Below, one piece after another: positions 1 through 8,090 of a stretch of 64,000 bases of DNA. Source of the stretch: Streptomyces erythrochromogenes (lineage in GTDB: Bacteria; Actinomycetota; Actinomycetes; Streptomycetales; Streptomycetaceae). The notes under the pieces are model-generated. The model was not told the origin of the DNA, searched no databases, and saw only the letters and a program-made list of their open reading frames with translations. The stretch lies in contig NZ_CP108036.1 in the NCBI RefSeq assembly GCF_036170895.1, forward strand, positions 5,139,501-5,203,500, written 5' to 3'. The position numbers and the translations under genes were made by a program. Each line of letters opens with the position of its first letter. The first letter of the stretch is position 1.

Positions 1-632
1 ACCTGACGCCGATGCAGTGGCGGATGGTGGGCCGCCGGGGCCGGCACGGCACCTGGACGGTCGTCGGCGACCCGGCGCAGTCCTCGTGGACGGATCCGGA
101 GGAGGCGGCCGCCGCCCGCGACGAGGCCCTGGGGTCCCGGCCCCGCCGCCGCTTCACGCTCACGGTCAACTACCGCAACCCGGCCGAGGTCGCCGAGGTC
201 GCCTCGCGGGTGCTGCGCCTGGCGATGCCCGGCATGGAGCCGCCGACGGCGGTGCGTTCCACGGGGCTCCAGCCGCGGTTCACGGCCGCCGAGGGCGACC
301 TGGGCGCCGTTGTGCGGGAGGAGACCCGGCGGCTGCTGGAGCAGGTGGACGGCACCGTCGGCGTGGTCGTGGCCATGGACCGGCGTGCGGAGGCCGCGGG
401 GTGGCTCGCCGACCTGGGCGAACGGGCCGTGGCGCTGGGCAGCCTGGAGGCCAAGGGCCTGGAGTACGACGCCACGGTGGTCGTCTCCCCGGCGGAGATC
501 GCGGAGGAGTCCCCGGCGGGCCTGCGGGTGCTGTACGTGGCGCTGACGCGTGCCACGCAGCAGCTGACGGTGGTCTCCGCCCAAGGGGACAAGCCGGACG
601 CCGACGGGGTACCCGAGCTGCTCCTGCCGTAG
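1..632 (+). CDS. Superfamily 1 (UvrD/HelD-like) helicase, C-terminal part
   Basis: The gene is cut by the window edge; the reading frame is open from base 3. The 210 visible residues are the second RecA-like domain of a superfamily-1 ATPase. They include VGDPAQS (motif III region), TVNYRNPAEV (motif IV), EAKGLEYDATVV (motif V) and LYVALTRATQQL (motif VI with the arginine finger). The lack of a long C-terminal region and the position upstream of malic enzyme resemble the actinobacterial HelD/HelR family, which remodels stalled RNA polymerase. The N-terminal half needed to separate HelR from ordinary UvrD/Rep helicases is outside the window. A hairpin follows at 651-690. Confidence 0.85.
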   Translation, partial: LTPMQWRMVGRRGRHGTWTVVGDPAQSSWTDPEEAAAARDEALGSRPRRRFTLTVNYRNPAEVAEVASRVLRLAMPGMEPPTAVRSTGLQPRFTAAEGDLGAVVREETRRLLEQVDGTVGVVVAMDRRAEAAGWLADLGERAVALGSLEAKGLEYDATVVVSPAEIAEESPAGLRVLYVALTRATQQLTVVSAQGDKPDADGVPELLLP

Positions 633-650
633 CCGGCGCCCGGGCGGCCC

Positions 651-690
651 CGCGGTCCCGGACGGGCCGTCCGGGCCGCTCGGGACCGCG
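651..690 (+). terminator. Intrinsic terminator-like hairpin after the helicase gene
   Basis: A perfect 10-bp inverted repeat, CGCGGTCCCG (651-660) and CGGGACCGCG (681-690), lies 19 bases past the helicase stop. It has a 20-base GC-rich loop and no U-tract, as is common for Streptomyces terminators. Confidence 0.6.
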
Positions 691-888
691 TACGGCCGTA
701 TGGGCCGCGGCCAGGCGCGTGGTCCCCGGAAGCCGTCCCCGAGCAGGGGGATCACATTCGGCGATCCTTTGTTAGCCTGGGTACGGCACCGACTCGATCC
801 AAGCCCCCGGGCCCAACCTTCGTCGCTCAGAGCGACCACTTGCCGCGAGGCGAGCATGGCGGGTCGGTGTCATAGACGTACGAACAAC

Positions 889-926
889 CAGGTCCGCGCC
901 CTCCACCTGTGGGGGGCGCGGACCTG
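889..926 (+). terminator. Strong hairpin with T-run in malic enzyme upstream region
   Basis: The arms CAGGTCCGCGCCC (889-901) and GGGCGCGGACCTG (914-926) pair perfectly over 13 bp with a 12-base loop, followed by TTTTGTTC. This is a canonical intrinsic terminator. As no gene precedes it closely, it may end a small RNA or act as an attenuator in the malic enzyme leader. Confidence 0.6.
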
Positions 927-1036
927 TTTTGTTCGACCCCACCGTTCCGAACCCTCCTCATATCTCGTATGGTGGAAGAGTCTTTCCGAATTTTGTAGCT
1001 GGTTACCTTGTACCGGCTGGTAGGTGGGACGATCGG

Positions 1037-1085
1037 ACAACAGGTCCTGCCGCCACCCGCTGTGGAGCGTGGGCCCTGTGTTGTT
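1037..1085 (+). promoter_or_regulatory. Bulged hairpin just upstream of malic enzyme
   Basis: ACAACAGGTCC (1037-1047) can pair with GGCCCTGTGTTGT (1072-1084), with a two-base bulge and one mismatch. It lies about 35 bases before the malic enzyme start and repeats the 5' arm motif of the hairpin at 889-926. It is a candidate leader structure. Confidence 0.35.
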
Positions 1086-1118
1086 AAGCGAACCAGGGAC
1101 AGAAGAGGAAACACGGCC

Positions 1119-2555
1119 ATGGCAACGGCGCCCAGCGTCTCGTATTCGATGACGGTCCGCCTGGAAGTGCCCGCGAGCGGAACCGCGGTCTCCCAGCTCA
1201 CCACCGCCGTGGAGTCCTCCGGCGGCTCGGTCACCGGTCTCGACGTGACCGCCTCGGGCCACGAGAAGCTGCGGATCGACGTCACCATCGCCGCGACCTC
1301 CACCGCGCACGCCGACGAGATCGTGGAGAAGCTGCGCGGCATCGAGGGCGTCAGCCTCGGCAAGGTCTCCGACCGTACGTTCCTGATGCACCTCGGCGGC
1401 AAGATCGAGATGTCGTCGAAGCACCCCATCCGCAACCGTGACGACCTCTCGATGATCTACACCCCGGGCGTCGCCCGCGTGTGCACCGCCATCGCCGAGA
1501 ACCCCGAGGACGCGCGCCGCCTCACCATCAAGCGCAACTCCGTCGCAGTCGTGACGGACGGCTCGGCCGTGCTGGGCCTGGGCAACATCGGCCCGATGGC
1601 CGCGCTGCCCGTCATGGAGGGCAAGGCGGCCCTCTTCAAGCGCTTCGCCGGCATCGACGCCTGGCCGATCTGCCTCGACACCCAGGATTCCGACGAGATC
1701 GTCGCCATCGTCAAGGCCATCGCCCCGGGCTTCGCCGGCATCAACCTCGAAGACATCTCCGCGCCGCGCTGCTTCGAGATCGAGGCCCGGCTGCGCGAGG
1801 CCCTCGACATCCCCGTCTTCCACGACGACCAGCACGGCACCGCGATCGTCGTGCTCGCGGCCCTCACCAACGCACTGCGCGTAGTGGGCAAGGCAGTTGA
1901 GGACGTCAAGGTCGTCATGTCGGGCGCCGGCGCGGCCGGTACCGCCATCCTCAAGCTGCTTCTCGCGGCGGGTGTGAAGAACGCCGTCAGCGCCGACATC
2001 CACGGTGTCGTGCACGCGGGCCGCCCCGACCTCGTCGACGCGGCGGCGGACTCCCCGCTGCGCTGGATCGCCGACAACACCAACCCCGAGGGCTACACCG
2101 GCACTCTGAAGGAGGCCGTGGTCGGCGCCGACGTCTTCATCGGCGTCTCGGCCCCGAACGTGCTGTCCGGCGAGGACGTCGCCGCCATGGCGGAAGGCGC
2201 CATCGTGTTCGCGCTCGCGAACCCGGACCCCGAGGTGGACCCCGCCGTGGCCCGCCAGACGGCCGCAGTTGTCGCCACCGGCCGCTCGGACTTCCCGAAC
2301 CAGATCAACAACGTGCTCGTCTTCCCGGGTGTCTTCCGCGGTCTGCTGGACGCCCAGTCCCGCACCGTGAACACCAGCATGATGCTCGCCGCCGCGACCG
2401 CGCTGGCGGACGTCGTCGGCGAGGACGAGCTGAACGCGAACTACATCATCCCGTCGGTGTTCAACGACAAGGTCGCCGGCGCGGTGGCCGGAGCCGTCCG
2501 CAAGGCCGCCTCGGCCGCCCAGAACGGGCCTGTGACGGGCCTCACGGCTCCCTGA
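1119..2555 (+). CDS. NAD(P)-dependent malic enzyme with N-terminal ACT domain
   Basis: This is a 478-residue malate dehydrogenase (oxaloacetate-decarboxylating), converting malate to pyruvate and CO2 with reduction of NAD(P). An ACT-type regulatory domain occupies residues ~8-90. The malic N-terminal domain follows with SMIYTPGVARV (Tyr114), VAVVTDGSAVLGLGNIGP and ALFKRFAGIDAW. Further on are GINLEDISAPRCFEIE, the metal-binding FHDDQHGTAIV, and the Rossmann glycine motif VVMSGAGAAG. I chose the ATG preceded by AGAAGAGGA; an upstream in-frame start would add 37 unsupported residues. From memory this matches S. coelicolor SCO2951, the NAD-linked malic enzyme. The ACT domain suggests small-ligand control, which is inference. 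Confidence 0.95.
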   Translation: MATAPSVSYSMTVRLEVPASGTAVSQLTTAVESSGGSVTGLDVTASGHEKLRIDVTIAATSTAHADEIVEKLRGIEGVSLGKVSDRTFLMHLGGKIEMSSKHPIRNRDDLSMIYTPGVARVCTAIAENPEDARRLTIKRNSVAVVTDGSAVLGLGNIGPMAALPVMEGKAALFKRFAGIDAWPICLDTQDSDEIVAIVKAIAPGFAGINLEDISAPRCFEIEARLREALDIPVFHDDQHGTAIVVLAALTNALRVVGKAVEDVKVVMSGAGAAGTAILKLLLAAGVKNAVSADIHGVVHAGRPDLVDAAADSPLRWIADNTNPEGYTGTLKEAVVGADVFIGVSAPNVLSGEDVAAMAEGAIVFALANPDPEVDPAVARQTAAVVATGRSDFPNQINNVLVFPGVFRGLLDAQSRTVNTSMMLAAATALADVVGEDELNANYIIPSVFNDKVAGAVAGAVRKAASAAQNGPVTGLTAP

Positions 2556-2855
2556 TCCCCGGCGCGTCGCGAGATGCGGGCCCGCCGGGCCGCCTCTAGG
2601 GTTGCGGGGATGCCAACGAGCTCCGCTGTTCGCATCCCACGGGTGCGGACGGAGCGTCACCGGGGCGTGACTGTGGCGCTTTTCGTGTGACCCCGGCGGG
2701 TGCCGGATTGGCTTTCCCGCCGCTGGTGGGGGCAGGATGCGTAACCGGGCGAGAGGGTCTGACGTTCAGACCCGGGTCCGGGGACTGTCCTAGGGCCCTG
2801 GCAGCATCGGCTTCGATCTCACGCCTCTAAGGCAAGTTGAACACGGGAGTACAAC
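2556..2855 (+). other. Intergenic region between malic enzyme and HU
   Basis: No gene is apparent in these 300 bases. A 7-bp stem GGGATGC/GCATCCC (2607-2613 with 2632-2638) may end the malic enzyme transcript. A tight 8-bp inverted repeat, GGGTCTGA-CGT-TCAGACCC, lies at 2755-2773 in the presumed HU promoter region. No clear -35/-10 pair could be fixed. Confidence 0.45.
2755..2773. promoter_or_regulatory. Inverted repeat in the HU upstream region
   Basis: Perfect 8-bp arms with a 3-base centre lie 83 bases upstream of the HU start. It is either an operator for HU expression or a short hairpin in its leader. No family-specific motif is recognised. Confidence 0.35.
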
Positions 2856-3137
2856 ATGAACCGCAGTGAGCTGGTGGCCGCTCTGTCCGAGCGCGCCGAG
2901 GTGACCCGCAAGGACGCCGACGCCGTTCTGGCCGCGCTCGCCGAGACCGTCGGCGAGATTGTCGCCAAGGGCGACGAGAAGGTCACCATCCCCGGCTTCC
3001 TGACCTTCGAGCGCACCCACCGTGCCGCTCGCACCGCGCGCAACCCGCAGACCGGCGACCCCATCCAGATCCCGGCCGGCTACAGCGTGAAGGTCTCCGC
3101 GGGCTCCAAGCTCAAGGAAGCCGCCAAGGGCAAGTAA
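2856..3137 (+). CDS. hup: HU family nucleoid-associated DNA-binding protein
   Basis: This 93-residue protein is the usual length of the short HU form in Streptomyces (HupA type), which bends and compacts DNA as a dimer. It begins MNRSELVAALSERAEVTRKDAD (helical dimer core) and continues with VTIPGFLTFERTHRAARTARNP (the core beta strands and the start of the DNA-binding arm). The arm tip carries the conserved Asn-Pro (NPQTGDPIQIPAG), and the end is Lys-rich. There is no long Lys/Ala C-terminal tail, which separates it from HupS. The ATG is preceded by GGGAGT. A strong terminator follows at 3217-3250. Confidence 0.97.
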   Translation: MNRSELVAALSERAEVTRKDADAVLAALAETVGEIVAKGDEKVTIPGFLTFERTHRAARTARNPQTGDPIQIPAGYSVKVSAGSKLKEAAKGK

Positions 3138-3216
3138 GTCCTGCCCCGGCGCCGGGGGCCGCACAGGCCTCTGGAACGTCGAGCACAGCAGAGACGCAGC
3201 AGTACGTAGAACGGTG

Positions 3217-3250
3217 AAGGGCGGCCACCCCGGGCGGGGCGGCCGCCCTT
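3217..3250 (+). terminator. HU gene terminator
   Basis: AAGGGCGGCC (3217-3226) and GGCCGCCCTT (3241-3250) form a perfect 10-bp stem with a 14-base loop, followed by CTGCC. It sits 79 bases past the HU stop. Confidence 0.75.
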
Positions 3251-3402
3251 CTGCCTGCCCGGGGGCCGCCGGGGCCGCCCGGACGTCGTACGGGGCCCAG
3301 GCGGGCCCGTGAGGCCCCGTCAGCGCCCGTCAGGGCCCTCCGGGGGCGCCCTGGACGTCGGCGGGGCGCGGCGGGGCGCGGTGGGGGGCGCGGCGGGCCA
3401 TG

Positions 3403-3443
3403 CGAAAGCCCCCCGGGCCCTTGCGGGGCCCGGGGGGCTTTCG
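3403..3443. terminator. Bidirectional terminator between hup and murA
   Basis: An 18-bp perfect stem (3403-3420 with 3426-3443) with a 5-base TTGCG loop lies 29 bases past the murA stop. The arms end in CGAAAG/CTTTCG, giving short T-runs in both directions. It should end murA and any read-through from hup. Confidence 0.85.
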
Positions 3444-3471
3444 GTGTCCGTACGGGTGTACGGCGGAGGTG

Positions 3472-4815
3472 CTAGACGAGGTCGCCGCCCGGCAGCTCGA
3501 CCTTCGCACCGAGCTCGACGAGCTTCTCCATGAAGTTCTCGTAGCCGCGGTTGATCAGGTCGATGCCGTGGACCCGCGAGGTGCCCTCGGCGGCCAGCGC
3601 CGCGATCAGGTACGAGAACCCGCCGCGCAGGTCGGGGATGACCAGGTCGGCGCCCTGCAGCTTGGTCGGGCCGGAGACGACCGCCGAGTGCAGGAAGTTG
3701 CGCTGGCCGAAGCGGCAGGCCGAGCCGCCCAGGCACTCGCGGTACAGCTGGATGTGAGCACCCATCTGGTTGAGCGCCGAGGTGAAGCCGAGCCGCGACT
3801 CGTAGACCGTCTCGTGGACGATCGAGAGGCCGGAGGCCTGCGTCAGGGCCACGACGAGCGGCTGCTGCCAGTCGGTCTGGAAGCCGGGGTGCACGTCCGT
3901 CTCGAGCGCGATGGCGTTGAGCGGGCCGCCCGGGTGCCAGAAGCGGATGCCGTCGTCGTCGATCTCGAAGGCGCCGCCGACCTTCCGGTACGTGTTCAGG
4001 AAGGTCATCATCGAACGCTGCTGGGCGCCGCGCACGTAGATGTTGCCGCCGGTGGCGAGGGCCGCGGAAGCCCAGGAAGCGGCCTCCAGGCGGTCCGGGA
4101 GCGCCTTGTGGTTGTAGCCGCCGAGCCGGTCCACACCGGTGATCCGGATGGTGCGGTCGGTGTCCATGGAGATGATGGCGCCCATCTTCTGCAGCACGCA
4201 GATGAGGTCCTCGATCTCCGGCTCCACGGCGGCGTTGCTGAGCTCGGTGACGCCCTCGGCCAGGACGGCCGTCAGCAGCACCTGCTCGGTCGAGCCGACG
4301 GAGGGGTAGGGCAGGCGGATCTTGCAGCCGCGCAGCCGCTGCGGGGCCTCCAGGTACTGGCCGCCCTCGCGCTTCTCGATGGTCGCGCCGAACTGGCGCA
4401 GCACGTCGAAGTGGAAGTCGATCGGCCGGCCGCCGATGTCGCAGCCGCCGAGGCCCGGGATGAAGGCGTGGCCGAGGCGGTGCAGCAGGGGCCCGCAGAA
4501 GAGGATCGGGATGCGCGAAGAGCCCGCGTGGGCGTCGATGTCGGCGACGTTCGCGCTCTCGACGTGGGTGGGGTCGAGTACGAGCTCGCCCGGCTCCTCG
4601 CCGGGACGGACCGTCACCCCGTGCAGCTGGAGCAGACCGCGCACGACACGCACGTCACGGATGTCGGGAACGTTGCGCAGCCGGCTGGGTTCGCTGCCGA
4701 GCAGAGCGGCGACCATGGCCTTGGGCACGAGGTTCTTCGCACCGCGGACACGGATCTCGCCCTCGAGCGGGGTACCGCCGTGGACAAGCAGTACATCGTC
4801 ACTGATGCCGGTCAT
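3472..4815 (-). CDS. murA: UDP-N-acetylglucosamine 1-carboxyvinyltransferase
   Basis: MurA carries out the first committed step of peptidoglycan synthesis, transferring enolpyruvate from PEP to UDP-GlcNAc in the cytoplasm. The 447-residue product has the substrate-binding Lys-Asn in RGAKNLVPKAM (K27, N28) and the catalytic Cys in GLGGCDIGGRP (C125). The presence of Cys rather than Asp predicts the normal fosfomycin-sensitive type. Repeated inside-out alpha/beta units run through to LPGGDLV. I chose the ATG that gives MTGISDDVLLVHGGTPLEG; an upstream in-frame start adds 20 residues lacking family resemblance. The gene is convergent with hup and divergent from the AlgH-like gene. Confidence 0.95.
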   Translation of the reverse strand: MTGISDDVLLVHGGTPLEGEIRVRGAKNLVPKAMVAALLGSEPSRLRNVPDIRDVRVVRGLLQLHGVTVRPGEEPGELVLDPTHVESANVADIDAHAGSSRIPILFCGPLLHRLGHAFIPGLGGCDIGGRPIDFHFDVLRQFGATIEKREGGQYLEAPQRLRGCKIRLPYPSVGSTEQVLLTAVLAEGVTELSNAAVEPEIEDLICVLQKMGAIISMDTDRTIRITGVDRLGGYNHKALPDRLEAASWASAALATGGNIYVRGAQQRSMMTFLNTYRKVGGAFEIDDDGIRFWHPGGPLNAIALETDVHPGFQTDWQQPLVVALTQASGLSIVHETVYESRLGFTSALNQMGAHIQLYRECLGGSACRFGQRNFLHSAVVSGPTKLQGADLVIPDLRGGFSYLIAALAAEGTSRVHGIDLINRGYENFMEKLVELGAKVELPGGDLV

Positions 4816-5078
4816 GAATCTCGCGTTCCGGAGAGGGTGGGCAGGGGGACCAGGGAAAAGGGTAAGGGCCATCACCCCCTTGTTCGTAAGGGCGACGTGG
4901 CCTGATGACTGTCATGAATTCGGTACAACACCCTCCGTATCCACCACATGGCGGAGCGTTGCGTTCCGGCTGCTCCGTCCGTGCGCGCTCCTCGCTGCCG
5001 CCGTGCGCCCTGAGCTGCGAGCGGTCCGATCTGCCCGCCCGCTCCCCGCGAAGGGGCGATGTGCGGGATCATGGCGGC

Positions 5079-5639
5079 ATGACCGAGGTGTCCTCCCTCA
5101 CAGGGCGGCTGCTCGTGGCCACCCCCGCCCTCGCGGATCCGAACTTCGACCGCGCGGTGGTGCTGCTGCTCGACCACGACGAGCAGGGCTCCCTCGGCGT
5201 GGTCCTCAACCGGCCGACCCCGGTGGGCGTCGGCGACGTCCTGCTGCCCTGGGCGCCGCTGGCCGGAGCCCCGGGCGTGGTGTTCCAGGGCGGGCCGGTG
5301 GCGCTGGACTCGGCCCTGGGGCTCGCCGTCATCCCCGGCGAGGAGGGGCCGCTCGGCTGGCGCCGGGTGCACGGGGCGATCGGGCTGGTCGACCTGGAGG
5401 CGCCGCCGGAGCTGCTGGCCCCGGCCCTGGGGGGCCTGCGCATCTTCGCCGGTTACTCCGGCTGGGGGCCGGGCCAGCTGGAGGAGGAGCTCGGCGAGGG
5501 CGCCTGGTACGTGGTCGAGTCGGAGCCCGGAGACGTGTCCTCACCGGACCCGGAGCGGCTGTGGCGGTCGGTGCTGCGCCGCCAGCGCGGCGAACTCGCG
5601 ATGGTCGCCACCTATCCGGACGACCCGTCGCTCAACTGA
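5079..5639 (+). CDS. YqgE/AlgH family protein (DUF179)
   Basis: This 186-residue protein belongs to the UPF0301/AlgH family of unknown biochemical role. It begins LTGRLLVATPALADPNFDRAVV and continues with LLLDHDEQGSLGVVLNRPT, the family signature. VVFQGGPV and FAGYSGWGPGQLEEEL also match conserved segments. Candidate starts upstream lack similarity. The ATG used here gives MTEVSSLTGRLL, the usual family N-terminus. It is divergent from murA, with a 263-base gap that must hold both promoters. Confidence 0.9.
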   Translation: MTEVSSLTGRLLVATPALADPNFDRAVVLLLDHDEQGSLGVVLNRPTPVGVGDVLLPWAPLAGAPGVVFQGGPVALDSALGLAVIPGEEGPLGWRRVHGAIGLVDLEAPPELLAPALGGLRIFAGYSGWGPGQLEEELGEGAWYVVESEPGDVSSPDPERLWRSVLRRQRGELAMVATYPDDPSLN

Positions 5640-5668
5640 CTGGCGCGGGGTTAAGTACCCTGGGTTCC

Positions 5669-5953
5669 ATGAGCACTCTTGAGCCCGAGCGCGGGACTGG
5701 CACGGGGACCCTCGTAGAGCCGACGCCGCAGGTGTCGCACGGTGACGGCGACCACGAGCGCTTCGCCCACTACGTCCAGAAGGACAAGATCATGGCGAGC
5801 GCGCTCGACGGGACCCCCGTCGTCGCGCTCTGCGGCAAGGTCTGGGTACCGGGCCGGGACCCGAAGAAGTACCCGGTCTGCCCCATGTGCAAGGAGATCT
5901 ACGAGTCCATGGGCCCCGGCGGGGACAAGGACAAGGGCGGCAAGGACAAGTAG
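5669..5953 (+). CDS. DUF3039 domain protein
   Basis: This 94-residue actinobacterial protein has no known function. Its core HERFAHYVQKDKIMASALDG is typical of DUF3039. It is followed by ALCGKVWVPGRDPKKYPVCPMC, where one Cys and a CxxC pair could bind zinc with a nearby His. The tail is Gly/Lys-rich (GGDKDKGGKDK). A TACCCT box lies 7 bases before the ATG and there is no good ribosome-binding site, so a leaderless transcript is likely. Confidence 0.85.
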   Translation: MSTLEPERGTGTGTLVEPTPQVSHGDGDHERFAHYVQKDKIMASALDGTPVVALCGKVWVPGRDPKKYPVCPMCKEIYESMGPGGDKDKGGKDK

Positions 5954-6120
5954 GTCCCACCCTGTCCTCCCTCCCTTTCGCGGGACCCGGGCCCTCGGCG
6001 CACCACGGTGCGTCCGGGGGCCTTTGCCGTGCCTGCGGGGCGCGTTAGGGTCGGCGCGACGAGCACCCGGCGGAACGTGCGTTGCGCAGGGCGCAACCGG
6101 CTGCCGCGAAGGGCTGACGC

Positions 6121-7797
6121 ATGGACCTGATCCGCACGGGCCTGATCCCCGCACCCCGGGTCGTACTCCTCGACGAGGACGGGCGCCGCTTCGCGTTCGG
6201 CCCGGAGCCGCTCCTCGACGCCGGGCCCGGCACCGCATCCGTCGCCCGCTGGATGCGGCGGGAGCTGGGTGCGGCCACCGGATGGGCGCTGCCCGCCGCC
6301 GGGGCGGGGGCGGGGGCCGGGGTCGGGGGAGACGCGGTCGCGGAGCTGCGGCTGCGGATCGACCCGGACGCCGCGGGGGACCGCGGGCCGGAGTCGTACC
6401 TGATCGACATCGGCGAGGGCGGGGCGGAGCTGACGGGCGCGACGGCCGCCGGGCTGTTCTGGGGTGCCCAGACCCTGCGCCAGCTGCTCGGGCACGACGC
6501 GTACCGCAAGGCGCCGCTGCCCGGCCGCAGGTGGAGCCTGCCGTACGCCCGCGTCGCGGACGGCCCCCGCTTCGCCTGGCGCGGGATGATGCTCGACGTC
6601 GCCCGGCACTTCATGCCCAAGGACGGCGTGCTGCGCTACATCGACCTGCTCGCCGCCCACAAGCTCAACGTGCTCCACCTGCACCTGACGGACGACCAGG
6701 GCTGGCGGATCGAGATCAGGCGGTACCCGCGGCTGACCGGGGTCGGGGCCTGGCGTGCGCGCAGCCGCTGGGGCCACCGGGCCTCGCCGCTGTGGAACGA
6801 GACCCCGCACGGCGGCTTCTACACGCAGGACGACATCCGCGAGATCGTCGCGTACGCCGCCGAGCGGCACGTCCGGGTGGTCCCGGAGATCGACGTGCCG
6901 GGGCACTCGCAGGCCGCGATCGCCGCGTACCCGGAGCTGGGCAACACCGACGTGGTCGACACGGCGGCGCTCGGCGTCTGGGACGACTGGGGGATCTGCG
7001 AGAACGTCCTCGCGCCGACCGAGGCCGTGCTGCGCTTCTACGAAGGGGTCTTCGAGGAGCTGCTGGAGCTGTTCCCGGTGGAGGTCTCGCCCTTCGTGCA
7101 CGTCGGCGGCGACGAGTGCCCCAAGGCGCAGTGGAAGGCATCCCCGGCCGCGCAGGAGCGGATCCGCGAGCTGGGCGTCGACGGGGAGGACGGGCTCCAG
7201 TCCTGGTTCGTCCGGCACTTCGACGGCTGGCTCGCCGAGCGCGGGCGGCGCCTCATCGGGTGGGACGAGATCCTGGAGGGCGGGCTCGCGCCGGGCGCGG
7301 CCGTGTCCTCGTGGCGCGGCTACGCGGGCGGGATCGCCGCCGCCGAGGCCGGGCACGACGTCGTGATGTGCCCCGAGCAGCAGGTGTACCTGGACCACCG
7401 TCAGGCGGGCGGCGGGGACGAGCCGGTGCCCATCGGGTACGTGCGCTCGCTGGAGGACGTGTACCGCTTCGAGCCGGTGCCGCCGAAGCTGTCGCCGGAG
7501 GCCGCCGCCCATGTGCTGGGCGCCCAGGCCAACATGTGGACCGAGGTGACGGAGGACCAGGGCCGGGTCGACTACCAGGTGTTCCCGCGGCTGGCGGCCT
7601 TCGCCGAGGTGGTGTGGTCGTGGCAGCCGGCGCCCGAGGAGCGCGACTTCGCGTGGTTCGAGGGGCGGATGGCCGCGCACTACGCGCGGTTGGACGCCCT
7701 GGGCGTCGGCTACCGGCCGCCGGGCGGCCCGTTGCCGTGGCAGCGGCGGCCGGGAGTGCTCGGGCGACCGATCGAGGGCGCGCCCCCGAACGTGTGA
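6121..7797 (+). CDS. Beta-N-acetylhexosaminidase, GH20
   Basis: This 558-residue glycoside hydrolase removes terminal GlcNAc/GalNAc, for example from chitobiose. The N-terminal alpha/beta domain (to ~residue 140) is followed by the TIM barrel starting PRFAWRGMMLDVARHFM. Barrel landmarks are HKLNVLHLHLTDDQGWRIEI and VVPEIDVPGHSQAAI. The catalytic Asp-Glu pair is in VHVGGDECPKAQWK, where the Asp polarises the substrate acetamido group. QANMWTE and the C-terminal Trp cluster fit substrate stacking. No signal peptide is visible, so it is probably cytoplasmic. That suits degradation of oligosaccharides imported by systems such as the PTS and DasR-controlled transporters. Confidence 0.93.
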   Translation: MDLIRTGLIPAPRVVLLDEDGRRFAFGPEPLLDAGPGTASVARWMRRELGAATGWALPAAGAGAGAGVGGDAVAELRLRIDPDAAGDRGPESYLIDIGEGGAELTGATAAGLFWGAQTLRQLLGHDAYRKAPLPGRRWSLPYARVADGPRFAWRGMMLDVARHFMPKDGVLRYIDLLAAHKLNVLHLHLTDDQGWRIEIRRYPRLTGVGAWRARSRWGHRASPLWNETPHGGFYTQDDIREIVAYAAERHVRVVPEIDVPGHSQAAIAAYPELGNTDVVDTAALGVWDDWGICENVLAPTEAVLRFYEGVFEELLELFPVEVSPFVHVGGDECPKAQWKASPAAQERIRELGVDGEDGLQSWFVRHFDGWLAERGRRLIGWDEILEGGLAPGAAVSSWRGYAGGIAAAEAGHDVVMCPEQQVYLDHRQAGGGDEPVPIGYVRSLEDVYRFEPVPPKLSPEAAAHVLGAQANMWTEVTEDQGRVDYQVFPRLAAFAEVVWSWQPAPEERDFAWFEGRMAAHYARLDALGVGYRPPGGPLPWQRRPGVLGRPIEGAPPNV

Positions 7798-8090
7798 CAC
7801 GGGCGCGGAGGGGCCGGCCTGAACGAAAAGGGAACGCCTCCGGAACTCTCGCTGGAATTCCCGCTATACGGGGAAAATCGGGCAATAAGGGAGGAGGGTT
7901 GTCGAAGGCCGTGTGACGGGGCCCTCCACCCCGTACGGGACACCGCGCGCGGCGGCGGGGCGCCGGGCGGACCCTCGCGCCGGGCGGCCCGGAAGATGTG
8001 CCAGAGTTGCCACGTCCCGGCGGTGAGCACGTACCGTACGGCGGACAGGCGTGAGCGCCAGGACCGGGACATCGGGAAGGGGCAGCTGGG

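Larger units (their letters stand above)
691..1118 (+). other. Long noncoding stretch / 5' leader upstream of malic enzyme
   Basis: About 430 bases carry no convincing gene. Two hairpins (889-926 and 1037-1085) share the sequence ACAAC(C)AGGTCC in their 5' arms. The local composition is less GC-rich around 955-1040. The start of malic enzyme has its own Shine-Dalgarno sequence at about 1101-1109. This could be a long regulated leader or contain a small RNA; sequence alone cannot decide. Confidence 0.5.
3138..3471. other. Intergenic region between convergent hup and murA
   Basis: No gene is credible here. The stretch holds the HU terminator (3217-3250), a G-rich run with GGGGCGCGGC repeats around 3350-3395, and a long bidirectional terminator (3403-3443) next to the murA stop. 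Confidence 0.6.

Noticed and set aside
1119..2555. Upstream in-frame start of malic enzyme at 1008
   Set aside because: It has no ribosome-binding site and would translate through the leader hairpin; the start at 1119 has a clear site and matches family N-termini.
3309..3533. 74-codon + strand open frame between hup and murA
   Set aside because: It crosses the bidirectional terminator and is Arg/Gly/Ala low complexity.
3400..4905. 501-codon open frame on the + strand opposite murA
   Set aside because: It is antisense to the complete MurA gene, has no family features and low-complexity Asp/Arg-rich translation, typical of GC-rich antisense frames.
8007..8037. Promoter TTGCCA / TACCGT before the molybdenum operon
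   Set aside because: The 19-base spacing is long and the -10 match is poor, so it was not listed as a feature.
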